NCBI RefSeq assembly: GCF_013155125.1
Contig: NZ_CP053564.1
Span: 4,719,501-4,783,500 of the forward strand
Length of the DNA: 64,000 bases
Source of the DNA: Pseudonocardia broussonetiae
GTDB lineage: Bacteria > Actinomycetota > Actinomycetes > Mycobacteriales > Pseudonocardiaceae
Direction: 5' to 3'
Each line of letters opens with the position of its first letter. The stretch's first letter is position 1. The notes beneath the pieces are model-generated. The model was given only the letters and a program-made list of their open reading frames with translations. It was not told where the DNA came from and did not search any database. Position numbers and translations under genes: made by a program. Of the stretch, positions 1 through 8,645 are shown piece by piece.

Positions 1-25
1 CCGCGGTGCGTGCGACCCTGATCGG

Positions 26-811
26 GTGCGGGCGCCGGAGTCGCGCGTCGCCGTCGTGGTCACGGCGGTCGCGCTGGGGGTGGGGCTGCTGGCCGTGCCG
101 GGCCTGCTCCCCGACGACGAGGCGCCGGCGGCGGTCGGCGAGGTGTCCGTCGGGACCGGACCGGGGTCCCCGCCCGTCGCCCCGGTCGTGGCCGTCGCTC
201 CGGTCGTGGCCGCCGCTGCGGTCGCCGCAGGCGCCGTGGGCCCGCCCGCCGCCGACGCCGCGGCCGGCATCCTCGAGATGACGGTGCCGCAGTCCGGGAC
301 GGGCGCGCTGTCGGTCGTCGCCGGGTCGGTGCCCGCGCCGGGCCCGGGGGAGGTGCGGACGGTCCGGGTCGAGGTCGAGGACGGGCTGCCGGTCGACGGG
401 GCGCGGTTCGCCGAGTTCGCGCTCGCCACCCTGAACGACCCGCGCAGCTGGGGCCGCGGCGGCGCGATGAGCTTCGCGCGCACCGACGGCGACGCCGACG
501 TCGTGGTGGTGCTGGCCAGTCCCGACACCTCCGCCGCGCTGTGCCGCCCGCTCGTCACCTACGGGCGGCTGTCGTGCCGCAGCGGCTCGCGGGCCGTGCT
601 CACGCTGTTCCGCTGGGTCGGCGCGCACCCCGACTACGGCGACGACCGCACCGGCTACCGGCGGTACCTCGTCAACCACGAGGTCGGCCACGTCCTGGGC
701 CACGGCCACGAGGCCTGCCCCGGGCCGGGCGAGCGGGCACCGGTGATGCAGCAGCAGACCAAGGGCCTGCTCGGCTGCACGCCGAACTCGTGGCCCTACC
801 CCGACGGCTGA
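26..811 (+). CDS. DUF3152 zinc-metalloprotease-like protein, exported or membrane anchored
   Basis: A 261-residue protein read from the GTG at 26. Residues about 6-25 form a hydrophobic stretch that could be a signal anchor. An Ala/Val/Pro-rich linker follows to about residue 90, then a globular domain. Residues about 218-228 read HEVGHVLGHGH, a full HExxHxxGxxH zinc site as in metzincin peptidases, with Cys residues on either side and a Met-containing turn after it. This layout fits the actinobacterial DUF3152 family; its substrate is unknown to me. The frame is open to the window edge, so the true start may lie upstream. It converges on the cyclo-ligase gene with 10 nt between stops and no terminator hairpin. 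Confidence 0.8.
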   Translation: MRAPESRVAVVVTAVALGVGLLAVPGLLPDDEAPAAVGEVSVGTGPGSPPVAPVVAVAPVVAAAAVAAGAVGPPAADAAAGILEMTVPQSGTGALSVVAGSVPAPGPGEVRTVRVEVEDGLPVDGARFAEFALATLNDPRSWGRGGAMSFARTDGDADVVVVLASPDTSAALCRPLVTYGRLSCRSGSRAVLTLFRWVGAHPDYGDDRTGYRRYLVNHEVGHVLGHGHEACPGPGERAPVMQQQTKGLLGCTPNSWPYPDG

Positions 812-821
812 CGTCCGGCGC

Positions 822-1595
822 TCACCGCGGCCGCAGCCGGCCCAGCAGCGGGATCGCCGCGATCTTCTCCTCGGTGAGCTCGGCCCACGCGATGCCGCCG
901 GTCGGCCGGTCGCCCCGGAGCGGGCGGCAGTCGATCACCCGGTCCGGCGTGACGACCAGGTCGACGGGCGCGTCGTGCCCGGCCGTCGGGACCACCCCGG
1001 CCGGGCGGACCTGCAGCTCGTGCACCGTGGTCACGACGAGCGTGCGCGGCCCGATGAGCCCGGCGGCCGCGGCGAGGGCGAACTCGAGGTCGGCGAACCC
1101 GCCGCCCTTGCCCAGCCGGGCCCCGTCCTCGCCGACGGCCACGCAGCCGGTGACCACGAGGTCGACCGGCTCGAGCTCGGCGACCGCCACCCGCCGGGCC
1201 GAGCGCGTGGCTCCGGCGATCGAGGCGGCGCGGCGCGGGGGGTCGGCGAGGTGGGCGGGATCGAGCAGGAAGAACGGCTCGGGCTCGGCCAGGCGGGGCA
1301 CGGCCATGTAGACGGTGCGCCCGTCCTCCAGCGCCCGCTGCCGGACCGGCAGCTGCGCGGAGTCGGGGTTGGCCTTGAGGGTGCGCGCCGCGGCCCAGGC
1401 GTCGGTCCCGCGCAGGCGCTGCGCCGCGGCCTCGGCGCCGGTGAAGTTGGAGATGCGGTTCCGTGCGCCGGGGAAGCGCGCGACCTTCCCGTCGACGAGC
1501 GAGGTCCAGACCTCCTCGCGCAGCGCGGCCTTGGCGGCGAGCAGGGCGGGGTCGCCGCCGGCGTCGCGGTCGTGGCGGCCGGGGGTGCGGGTCAC
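822..1595 (-). CDS. 5-formyltetrahydrofolate cyclo-ligase family protein (MTHFS)
   Basis: Probable ATP-dependent conversion of 5-formyl-THF to 5,10-methenyl-THF, a cytosolic folate-salvage step. The protein has 257 residues, slightly longer than the roughly 200 of classical enzymes. Residues about 162-169, GKGGGFAD, match the glycine-rich family signature (usually GxGxGYYD), here with Phe in place of Tyr. The GTG start at 1595 overlaps the stop of the upstream SDR gene (GTGA), which suggests translational coupling and supports this start. The longer open frame upstream is only a shadow of the SDR gene. The substrate could be another pterin or carboxylate, since diverged MTHFS-fold proteins are common. 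Confidence 0.8.
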   Translation of the reverse strand: MTRTPGRHDRDAGGDPALLAAKAALREEVWTSLVDGKVARFPGARNRISNFTGAEAAAQRLRGTDAWAAARTLKANPDSAQLPVRQRALEDGRTVYMAVPRLAEPEPFFLLDPAHLADPPRRAASIAGATRSARRVAVAELEPVDLVVTGCVAVGEDGARLGKGGGFADLEFALAAAAGLIGPRTLVVTTVHELQVRPAGVVPTAGHDAPVDLVVTPDRVIDCRPLRGDRPTGGIAWAELTEEKIAAIPLLGRLRPR

Positions 1596-2392
1596 GAGCC
1601 GGCGACGCGCCGCCGCTCGCCCTGCGCCCGCATCCGCGCGAGCACCGGCAGCGCGATGCGGGGCACCACCGACCCGGTACGGGCCATCACCGCGCGGCGC
1701 AGCGGCAGCGAGCGCACCACCCGCTTCCCGTCGAGGAGCTCCAGCGCGGCGTCCGCGACGGTCTCCGGCGTGAGCAGCGTCTTCTGCGAGTGCAGGATCG
1801 CGGTGTCGGCGTGGCCCTGCTCGGCCCGGACCAGCGCGGTGTCGGCGGCGTCGGGGCACAGGGCGTGGGCGCGGACCGGGATGCGGTCGAGGTCGAGGTC
1901 GCCCTGCAGGCTGGTGGTGAAGTTGAGCACGGCCGACTTCGACGCCGCGTAGACCGCGAGGCCGGGCACCGGCCCGTGCGCCGACATCGAGGCGATGTTG
2001 AGCAGGTGCCCGCCGCGCTCGCGCATGAGGCCGACGGCCACGCGCGAGCCGTGCACGACGCCGTACAGGTTGGCGTCGATCATGAGGGCGATGTCCTCGT
2101 CGGACTGCTCCCACACCTTGCCCGCGCGCAGCACGCCGGCGTTGTTGACCCAGACGCCCACGGTGCCGAGCTCGGCCGCCGCCGCGCCGACCCGCCGGTG
2201 GTCGGCCGCGAGCCGGGCGTCGGCGGTGAGGCCGGTGGCGCCCAGCTCGGCGGCCGTGGCGGAGACGGCCGCGGCGTCGATGTCGGTGATCACCACCCGG
2301 TGGCCGCGCGCCACCAGCCGCCGCGCGATCTCGCGCCCGAAGCCGCGGGCCGCGCCCGTCACCACTGCCACCGTGCTGCTCGTCCCCGTCAT
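1592..2392 (-). CDS. Short-chain dehydrogenase/reductase (classical SDR)
   Basis: A 266-residue NAD(P)-dependent oxidoreductase. Visible motifs are the cofactor motif TGAARGFG (12-19), NNAG (83-86), a catalytic Ser in the NIASMS segment (about 135-137) and YAASK (Tyr148, Lys152). Asp37 after the second beta strand (VITDID) favours NAD(H), which is an inference. The tail is Arg-rich. The gene overlaps the downstream cyclo-ligase by 4 nt and follows the GH13 gene by 32 nt, so it belongs to the long minus-strand run. The substrate cannot be read from sequence. Confidence 0.88.
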   Translation of the reverse strand: MTGTSSTVAVVTGAARGFGREIARRLVARGHRVVITDIDAAAVSATAAELGATGLTADARLAADHRRVGAAAAELGTVGVWVNNAGVLRAGKVWEQSDEDIALMIDANLYGVVHGSRVAVGLMRERGGHLLNIASMSAHGPVPGLAVYAASKSAVLNFTTSLQGDLDLDRIPVRAHALCPDAADTALVRAEQGHADTAILHSQKTLLTPETVADAALELLDGKRVVRSLPLRRAVMARTGSVVPRIALPVLARMRAQGERRRVAGS

Positions 2393-2424
2393 GGGAGATC
2401 ACTCTGCCAGTAGCCCCGGCGCGG

Positions 2425-4122
2425 TCAGCTCGCGCGCAGCCACCGGCAGCCGTACGGGCCCAGCGGCACGGTGAGCCGGCCGTCGTCGCCGACGACCACG
2501 GGCTCGGCCGCGGGGTCGAGGACGTCGGTCAGCGTGACGCCGGCGAGCTCGGGCAGCACGGGGGCGGCCTCGACGTCGGCGTCGGCGAAGTGGTGCAGCG
2601 CGATCAGCGTGCACCCGACGCCGGGCTCGCCGCTGTCGCAGCGGTGGGCCAGCACCGCGCGGGCGTCGGGCCCGGGGTCGAGGACCGTGTAGGCGCCCCA
2701 GGCCAGCTCGGGGCAGGCGCGGTAGCTGTCGACGAGCAGCCGGAACCACGACAGCAGGGAGTCGTGGTCGCGCACCTGGTCGCGCACGTTGACGTGCTCG
2801 GGCCCGTACGCGCCCTCGACGACCGGCCCCGGGAACGTCGACGGGTCGGCCGTGGAGAACCCCGCCCCCGGCTCCGGGCTCCACTGCATCGGCGTGCGGA
2901 CGGCGAAGCGCCCGTCGAGCGCGAGGTTCTCGCCCATGCCGATCTCCTCGCCGTAGAACACGACCGGGGTGCCGGGCAGGGCGAACAGCAGGCTGTAGAC
3001 CATCCGGATGCGCCGGGCGTCGCCGTCGAGCATCGGCGGCAGCCGCCGGCGCAGTCCGCGGCCGTAGACCTGCATGTCCTCGTCGGGGCCGAACGCGGCG
3101 AAGACCTCGGCGCGCTGGGCGTCGGTGAGCTTGTCCAGCGTCAGCTCGTCGTGGTTGCGCACGAACGTCGCCCAGTGCCCGTCCTCGGGCGGGTCGGGGC
3201 GCTGCCGCAGGGCGTCGGCCAGCGGCTCGGCGTCGGCACGGGCCAGCGACAGGTACATCTGCTGCATGCCGATGAAGTCGAAGCACATCGTCAGCTCGTC
3301 GGTGCTGCCGCCGCCGTCCCGCGCGCCGAAGAACGCCATGGTGTCGGGGTAGGGGAGGTTGACCTCGCCGAGCAGCACGGCCTCGCCGTTGCGCCGGCGC
3401 AGGAAGGCCGAGAGGTCGGCGAGGTAGTCGTGCGGGTCGGGCAGCGCGACGGTGTCCTGCACGCGCTCGGTCTCCAGCAGGAACGGCACGGCGTCGACGC
3501 GGAAGCCGGACAGGCCCAGCTGAGTCCAGTAGCCGATGATCCGCGCGATCTCGTCGCGGACCTCGGGGTTCGCGACGTTGAGGTCGGGCTGGTGCTTGTA
3601 GAACTGGTGCAGGTAGTACTGCTTGGTCTTCTTGTCGTACTCCCAGAGGCTCGACTCCTGGTCGGGGAACACCACGCCCTCGGCGGCATCGGCCGGCGGC
3701 TCGTCGCGCCAGACGTACCAGTCGCGGTAGCGGGAGTCGCGGCTGGAGCGGGCGTCGAGGAACCAGGGGTGCTGCGCCGAGGTGTGGTTGACGACGAGGT
3801 CGGCGATCACGCGCATGCCGCGGTCGCGGGCGGTGCGGACGAGCTCGACGAGGTCGCCCGAGGTGCCCAGGCGCGGGTCGACGCCGTAGAAGTCGGTGAT
3901 GTCGTAGCCGTCGTCGCGGTCCGGGCTCGGGTAGAAGGGCATCAGCCACAGGCACGTGACGCCGAGCCGGTCGAGGTGGTCGATGTGCTGGATGAGGCCG
4001 CGCAGGTCGCCGCAGCCGTCGCCGTTGCCGTCGGCGAAGGTCTCGACGTCGAGGCAGTAGACGACCGCGTTCTTCCACCACAGGTCCGCGGCGCGGCTCA
4101 GGTTCACCCCGGGGCGGCTCAC
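2425..4122 (-). CDS. GH13 alpha-glucosidase/trehalose-synthase-like enzyme
   Basis: A 565-residue alpha-amylase-superfamily enzyme with the full catalytic set: region I ADLVVNH (about 107-113), nucleophile Asp210 in GFRVDAVPF, acid/base Glu253 in LLGEVNLP and the transition-state Asp325 in VRNHDE. The N-terminus (WWKNAVVYCLDVETFADGN) resembles maltose alpha-D-glucosyltransferases (trehalose synthase, TreS), which interconvert maltose and trehalose. The GTG start at 4122 overlaps the stop of the upstream LLM gene as GTGA; a second GTG five codons later is possible. No signal peptide, so cytosolic. An oligo-1,6-glucosidase or related activity cannot be excluded. Confidence 0.85.
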   Translation of the reverse strand: MSRPGVNLSRAADLWWKNAVVYCLDVETFADGNGDGCGDLRGLIQHIDHLDRLGVTCLWLMPFYPSPDRDDGYDITDFYGVDPRLGTSGDLVELVRTARDRGMRVIADLVVNHTSAQHPWFLDARSSRDSRYRDWYVWRDEPPADAAEGVVFPDQESSLWEYDKKTKQYYLHQFYKHQPDLNVANPEVRDEIARIIGYWTQLGLSGFRVDAVPFLLETERVQDTVALPDPHDYLADLSAFLRRRNGEAVLLGEVNLPYPDTMAFFGARDGGGSTDELTMCFDFIGMQQMYLSLARADAEPLADALRQRPDPPEDGHWATFVRNHDELTLDKLTDAQRAEVFAAFGPDEDMQVYGRGLRRRLPPMLDGDARRIRMVYSLLFALPGTPVVFYGEEIGMGENLALDGRFAVRTPMQWSPEPGAGFSTADPSTFPGPVVEGAYGPEHVNVRDQVRDHDSLLSWFRLLVDSYRACPELAWGAYTVLDPGPDARAVLAHRCDSGEPGVGCTLIALHHFADADVEAAPVLPELAGVTLTDVLDPAAEPVVVGDDGRLTVPLGPYGCRWLRAS

Positions 4123-5084
4123 CCGGCGTCCTTGAGCTGGGGCAGGACGTTCGCGCCGAAGGCGTCGATGAAGCGCTCCTGCTCCTGGCCGACGTGGTGC
4201 AGCGCGATCTCGTCGAAGCCCAGTGCGGCGTACTCCGCGAGGATCTCGGTGTGCCGGCCCAGGTCGGACGACACGTGCACCGTCTGCGCGACGCGCTCGA
4301 CGGTGACGTCCTCGCTGATCGCGTCGAAGGTCTCCGCGCTGTCGACGTCCCAGCAGACCGGCGGCGGGAACACGTTGCTGCGCCACTGCTCGTGCGCGAT
4401 CGCCTCGGCCTCGGCCTGCTCGGGCGCCCAGCTGAGGTGGACCTGCAGGTGCAGCCGGCCCGTGCCCCCGGCGCCGCGGTAGGCGTCGATCATCTGCCGC
4501 AGGTGCTCGACGGGCGCGTTGACCGTGATCAGCCCGTCGGCCCACTCCCCGCACCAGCCGGCCGTCTCCACGCTGACGGCGGCGCCGACCAGCGGCGGCG
4601 GCTCCGGCGGCCGCGTCCAGACCCGGGCCCGGTCGACGGTGACCAGCCCGTCGTGGCTGACCTCCTCGCCGCGCAGCAGCGCCCGGATGATGTCGACGCA
4701 CTCGCGCAGCCGCGCGTTGCGCACGTCCTTGCGGGGCCAGGCGTCGCCGGTGATGTGCTCGTTGCTGGCCTCGCCGGTGCCGAGCGCGGCCCAGAACCGG
4801 CCGGGGTACATCGCCCCGAGCGTGCCGATGGCCTGCGCGATGATCACCGGGTGGTAGCGCTGGCCGGGGGCGTTCACGACGCCGAACGGCAGCGAGGTGG
4901 CCTGCAGCGCCGCCCCGAGCCAGGACCACGCGAACGCCGACTGGCCCTGGCGCGCGCTCCACGGCGACAGGTGGTCCGAGGACATCGCGGCGCCGAAGCC
5001 CGCCTGCTCGGCGTGCTGCACGGCGGCGAGGAGGACGTCGGGCGGAACCTGTTCGTGGGAGGCGTGGAAGCCGTAGGCGGTCAT
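4119..5084 (-). CDS. LLM-class flavin/F420-dependent oxidoreductase (TIGR03885-like)
   Basis: A 321-residue luciferase-like TIM barrel starting MTAYGFHASHEQ. It has the usual DHLSPW segment near residue 37, a RFWAALGTGE phosphate-loop segment near residue 97 and a C-terminal GFDEIALHHVG strand-helix. The N-terminal pattern recalls proteins annotated as probable non-F420 flavinoid oxidoreductases, so the cofactor (F420 or FMN) is undecided. It overlaps the GH13 gene by 4 nt, so the two proteins are probably made together, although no metabolic link is obvious. It starts 37 nt after the end of kynU in the same orientation. Confidence 0.82.
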   Translation of the reverse strand: MTAYGFHASHEQVPPDVLLAAVQHAEQAGFGAAMSSDHLSPWSARQGQSAFAWSWLGAALQATSLPFGVVNAPGQRYHPVIIAQAIGTLGAMYPGRFWAALGTGEASNEHITGDAWPRKDVRNARLRECVDIIRALLRGEEVSHDGLVTVDRARVWTRPPEPPPLVGAAVSVETAGWCGEWADGLITVNAPVEHLRQMIDAYRGAGGTGRLHLQVHLSWAPEQAEAEAIAHEQWRSNVFPPPVCWDVDSAETFDAISEDVTVERVAQTVHVSSDLGRHTEILAEYAALGFDEIALHHVGQEQERFIDAFGANVLPQLKDAG

Positions 5085-5121
5085 GGGCTTTCCCTACCCG
5101 TTCGGGTGACCGTGGCAATCC

Positions 5122-6351
5122 TCAGGCGAGCTCCCGCAGCACGGCCAGCCCGTCGTGCACCTCGCGGAAGGAGGTCGACAGCGGCGCGAGGCCGATCCGG
5201 ATGCCGTCGGGCTCGCGGTAGTCCGGGATGACGCCGCGCTCCCACAGGGCGTCGAGGACCTCGCGGAAGCCGGTGCGGCGGATCGTGAGGTGCCCGCCGC
5301 GGCGCTCCGGGTCGCGCGGCGAGACCAGCTCGACCCCGGGCAGCCAGGCGTCGACGAGGTCGAGCGCGTAGGCCGTGAGCGCGCGCGACTTGGCCCGGAC
5401 CGCGGCGATCCCGGCCTCCTCGAGCATCTCCAGCCCGGCCAGCAGGGGCACGGCGGCGAGGATCGGGGGCGTGCCGCTGACGATGCCGCGGATCCCGGCG
5501 GCCGGGGTGTAGCCCGGGCCCATCTCGAACGGGTCGTGGCGACCCATCCAGCCCTGCACCGGCTGGCGGATCCGGTCGTGCAGGCCGAGGCGGACGTAGG
5601 CGAACGCGGGGGAGCCGGGCCCGCCGTTGAGGTACTTGTAGGTGCAGCCCACGGCCAGGTCGACGCCCCACGCGTCGAGCTCCAGCTCGACCGAGCCGAC
5701 CGAGTGGGAGAGGTCCCACAGCACGAGCGCGCCGGCGTCGTGGGCGATCGCGGTGATCGCGGCGGCGTCGGCGATCCAGCCCGAGCGGTAGGCGACGTGG
5801 CTGAGCAGCACCAGCGCGGTGTCCGGGCCGACGGCCGCGGCGACCTGATCCGGCGTGATCCCGGCGGCGGGGTCGGTCTCGATCCAGCGCAGCCGGGCGC
5901 CGCGCTCGGCGGCGATGCCCTCGGCGACGTAGCGGTCGGTGGGAAAGTTGTCGGTGTCGAGCACGATCTCGCGGCGGGACGGGTCGAGGTCGACGGCGGC
6001 GCGGACGAGCTTGTAGAGCAGCACGGTGGTGGAGTCGGCGAGCACGGTGCTCCCGGGGCCGGCGCCCAGCGCGGCGGCGGCGATGCGGTCGCCGACCCGC
6101 TCGGGCCAGCCCATCCAGCCGCCCTCGGCCTCCGGCTCGGTCCAGCCCCGGATCAGCCGTCCCGCCCACTCCTCGCGGACGAAGGCGTCGAGGCGCTCGG
6201 CGGTGACGGCGGGCGGGCGGCCCAGCGAGTTGCCGTCGAGGTAGGCGACGACGCCGGGGGCGGGGAGGAAGCGGTCGCGGAAGGGGGCGAGGGGGTCGGC
6301 GGCGTCGAGCGCGTCGGCCTGCTCCCGGCTTGTCGCCTGGTCCCGGCTCAT
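5122..6351 (-). CDS. kynU: Kynureninase
   Basis: A PLP enzyme that cleaves L-kynurenine to anthranilate and alanine (also 3-hydroxykynurenine). It has 409 residues, the normal length. Visible features are [11 protein letters not shown] near residue 37, a PLP-contacting WDLSHSVG segment (212-219) and the Schiff-base lysine Lys239 in CTYKYLNGG. The ATG at 6351 overlaps the tryptophan dioxygenase stop as ATGA, so kynA and kynU form a coupled pair. The third enzyme, arylformamidase, is not in the window and must be encoded elsewhere or replaced by another hydrolase. Confidence 0.94.
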   Translation of the reverse strand: MSRDQATSREQADALDAADPLAPFRDRFLPAPGVVAYLDGNSLGRPPAVTAERLDAFVREEWAGRLIRGWTEPEAEGGWMGWPERVGDRIAAAALGAGPGSTVLADSTTVLLYKLVRAAVDLDPSRREIVLDTDNFPTDRYVAEGIAAERGARLRWIETDPAAGITPDQVAAAVGPDTALVLLSHVAYRSGWIADAAAITAIAHDAGALVLWDLSHSVGSVELELDAWGVDLAVGCTYKYLNGGPGSPAFAYVRLGLHDRIRQPVQGWMGRHDPFEMGPGYTPAAGIRGIVSGTPPILAAVPLLAGLEMLEEAGIAAVRAKSRALTAYALDLVDAWLPGVELVSPRDPERRGGHLTIRRTGFREVLDALWERGVIPDYREPDGIRIGLAPLSTSFREVHDGLAVLRELA

Positions 6352-7202
6352 CGGCCGATCTCCGTGCGCACGGCGTACAGCTCGGGGAAGAACGTGAGGT
6401 CGAGGGCCTTGCGGAGGAAGCCGACGCCGCTGGAGCCGCCGGTGCCGCGCTTGAACCCGATCACGCGCTCGACGGTCTTGAGGTGGCGGAAGCGCCACTG
6501 CTGCACGTTGTCCTCCAGGTCGACGAGCTCCTCGCAGGCCTCGTAGGCCTCCCAGAACTCGTCGGCGTGCTCATAGACGCGGCGGAACACCGGCACGAGG
6601 TCGGGAGTGAAGACGTGGGCCCGGGTGACGTCGCGCTCCAGCAGCGCCGTCGGCACGTCGTGGCCGTGGCGGGCGAGGTGGCGCAGGAACTCGTCGTAGA
6701 GGCTGGGGCGGGCGAGCTGGTCGGCGAGCAGGGCGCGGGCGTCGTCGTCGTCGCCGAAGAACTGGAGCATCGCCGCGTCCTTGTTGCCCAGCGCGAACTC
6801 GACGGCGCGGTACTGGAAGGACTGGAACCCCGACGACGTGCCGAGGAAGCTGCGGAACTCCGCGTACTCCGAGGGCGTGAGGGTGGCGAGCACCGACCAC
6901 TGGTCGGTGAGCTGGCGCTGGATGTGCTTGACGCGCGCGAGCCCCTTGAGCGCGGGCCGCAGCTGGTCGGCGGCGAGGCGGGCGCAGACCGCGCGCAGCT
7001 CGTGCAGGACGAGCTTGAGCCACAGCTCGGAGGTCTGGTGCTGGACGATGAACAGCAGCTCGTCGTGGTGCTCGGGCCGGCTGACCGGGTGCTGGGCCGA
7101 GAGCAGCTCGGGCAGGTGCAGGTAGGCGCCGTAGGAGAGGTTCCGGCCGAAGTCGGAGACCAGGCCCTCCTCGAGCGGGCGGGTGCCGGTGTCGTCGTCC
7201 AC
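6348..7202 (-). CDS. kynA: Tryptophan 2,3-dioxygenase
   Basis: A heme dioxygenase opening the indole ring of L-tryptophan to N-formylkynurenine. It has 284 residues, typical of bacterial enzymes. The substrate-pocket signature [17 protein letters not shown] spans about 45-61, and the proximal heme His is probably His240 in [11 protein letters not shown]. The start is a GTG at 7202 and the gene runs into kynU through a 4-nt overlap. A 63-nt gap separates it from the Eis-like gene upstream, which could hold its own promoter, but none is obvious. Confidence 0.95.
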   Translation of the reverse strand: MDDDTGTRPLEEGLVSDFGRNLSYGAYLHLPELLSAQHPVSRPEHHDELLFIVQHQTSELWLKLVLHELRAVCARLAADQLRPALKGLARVKHIQRQLTDQWSVLATLTPSEYAEFRSFLGTSSGFQSFQYRAVEFALGNKDAAMLQFFGDDDDARALLADQLARPSLYDEFLRHLARHGHDVPTALLERDVTRAHVFTPDLVPVFRRVYEHADEFWEAYEACEELVDLEDNVQQWRFRHLKTVERVIGFKRGTGGSSGVGFLRKALDLTFFPELYAVRTEIGR

Positions 7203-7265
7203 GGGTCCACTCTCGCAGGTCTCGTCGCCCGGGTGGGTGGGGTCGGGTCGGGTCGTCGGGACGGG

Positions 7266-8645
7266 TCAGAACCGGGTTCCGGCGGTCGGTTCGCGCTCGG
7301 GGTGGAAGGCGGCGTCGAGCACGCTCTCGTCGGTGGGCCCGGCTCCGGCTCCGGTCGCTGCTCCGGCTCCGGTCGCTGCTCCGGCGCCGGTCGGGAGCTC
7401 GGCCCGTCCGGCCCGGACCAGCGTGCGCAGCCGCGTTCCGCTGAACGCGAGGGCGCCGAGGGCGGGGACGTCGAGGTGCAGGTCAGGGGTGTCGTCGGTG
7501 CGCGTGCACTCGGCCCCGTCCGGGCCGCCGCGCAGCCGGAACCGGCCGTCGGCGAGGCCGTCGGGGTCGTGCACCTGGAGCACCGCGTCGGTCTCGACGG
7601 CGTAGCGGCGGGCGGCCAGCACCGCGGCGGGGTCGAGGACGCGGGCCCACAGGGCGTCCGACATCCCGGTCGTGGACACGGCCCGGGGGTCGGTGAGGAG
7701 CCAGGGGAGCGGGTCGTCGGTGGGGAGGTCGTCGAGGGCGACGGTGGTGACGAGGTCGAGCGCGATGAGCACGCGCCACAGGGCGAGGTGGGCCTGCTCG
7801 GTGGCGGCGAAGAACTCGACGACCCGGCAGGTGCTCCTGTCCGTGCGGTACGCGGCGTACCCGTCGTCGTGGAGGAGGTGGAAGCGGGCGGAGGCGCCGC
7901 GGCGCTGGTGGGGGCGGTCGAGCAGGGTGTAGGACCACCAGTCGTCGCTGCGCGAGACCGCGCCGGGCTGGACGGCGCACCAGCGGCGATGGATGTCGGG
8001 CGCGCACCGTCCGGCCTCCTCGACCCCGGCGTAGCGGACCCCGCCCGGATCCGGGACGTCGGGCCGGAACACCGCGCGGCGGCGGTCGATCTCCACCGCG
8101 CGCTCGGTGGTGGCGACGCCGTAGCCGAAGCGGCCGTAGATCCCGCCTTCGCTGGCGTTGAGCACGGCCAGCGGGGTGCCGGCGGCCGCGTACCCGTGGT
8201 GCAGGTCGTTGAGCATCGCCCGCAGGATGCCGCGGCGGCGATGGGTGGCGGCCACGGAGACCCAGGTGACGCCCGCGGCCGGGAGCGGCGTCCCGCCGGG
8301 CAGGGTGACGGTGAAGTCGAAGGAGCCGGCGATGCCGACGATGCCGCCCTGGTCCGAGCTGTCGTGGGCCGGGCTGTCGTGGGTCGAGCTGTTGTGGGCC
8401 GAGCTGTCGCGGGCCGAGCTGTCGCGGGCGAGGACGAAGCGCTCGGGCTCGACGATCGGGCGGAGGTCGGCGACGTCCTGGTCTTCGTAGTGGAACCCGA
8501 AGGCGCGTCCGTCGGCGACGGCCATCGCCGGCACGTCCTCGGCGGTGGCGCGGGTCAGGGTGACGTGGGGCGGGAGCGCAGCTCCTCTCGGGCTCGGGGT
8601 CGGGGTCGGGGTCGGGCTCGGGCCGGGGGTCGGGCTCGGGGTCAT
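7266..8645 (-). CDS. Eis-like GNAT N-acetyltransferase
   Basis: A 459-residue three-part protein of the Eis type: N-terminal GNAT domain, second GNAT-like region and C-terminal SCP2-like domain. The acetyl-CoA loop RRRGILRAML lies in the first domain, and the GRFGYGVAT segment is typical of Eis relatives. These enzymes acetylate amines, including aminoglycosides and protein lysines; the substrate here is unknown. The gene carries three low-complexity insertions: a Pro/Thr/Ser-Pro run at the N-terminus, five 5-residue repeats near residues 72-96, and Gly/Ala repeats near the C-terminus. The ATG at 8645 overlaps the stop of the glycosyltransferase gene (ATGA). Confidence 0.82.
   Translation of the reverse strand: MTPSPTPGPSPTPTPTPSPRGAALPPHVTLTRATAEDVPAMAVADGRAFGFHYEDQDVADLRPIVEPERFVLARDSSARDSSAHNSSTHDSPAHDSSDQGGIVGIAGSFDFTVTLPGGTPLPAAGVTWVSVAATHRRRGILRAMLNDLHHGYAAAGTPLAVLNASEGGIYGRFGYGVATTERAVEIDRRRAVFRPDVPDPGGVRYAGVEEAGRCAPDIHRRWCAVQPGAVSRSDDWWSYTLLDRPHQRRGASARFHLLHDDGYAAYRTDRSTCRVVEFFAATEQAHLALWRVLIALDLVTTVALDDLPTDDPLPWLLTDPRAVSTTGMSDALWARVLDPAAVLAARRYAVETDAVLQVHDPDGLADGRFRLRGGPDGAECTRTDDTPDLHLDVPALGALAFSGTRLRTLVRAGRAELPTGAGAATGAGAATGAGAGPTDESVLDAAFHPEREPTAGTRF
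7347..7393. repeat. 18-bp tandem repeat inside the Eis-like gene (3' end)
   Basis: Two full copies of an 18-nt unit (7347-7364, 7365-7382) plus a partial third. On the minus strand they encode a Gly/Ala/Thr repeat with a 6-residue period. The frame is kept. Confidence 0.8.
8356..8430. repeat. 15-bp tandem repeat, five units, inside the Eis-like gene
   Basis: Five 15-nt units starting at 8356, 8371, 8386, 8401 and 8416, with few differences between them. On the minus strand each encodes a 5-residue unit of the form A-[RH]-[DN]-S-S. The array sits in a surface-loop position between the start of the GNAT domain and its acetyl-CoA loop. Confidence 0.88.
8590..8642. repeat. 6-bp microsatellite at the 5' end of the Eis-like gene
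   Basis: A run of GGGTCG/GGGCTC hexamers right after the start codon. On the minus strand it encodes Pro-Ser/Thr dipeptides. Its unit length is a multiple of three, so slippage would keep the frame. Confidence 0.75.

Noticed and set aside
2425..5118. One long open frame joining the GH13 enzyme with an upstream region
   Set aside because: The upstream part is the wrong frame of the LLM gene; the GTGA junction at 4119-4122 marks the real GH13 start.
7433..7448. GCGTTCCG-CTGAACGC, a near match to the 16-bp palindrome
   Set aside because: The central bases do not fit and the Eis-family protein is likely to need these residues, so it was not counted as a copy.
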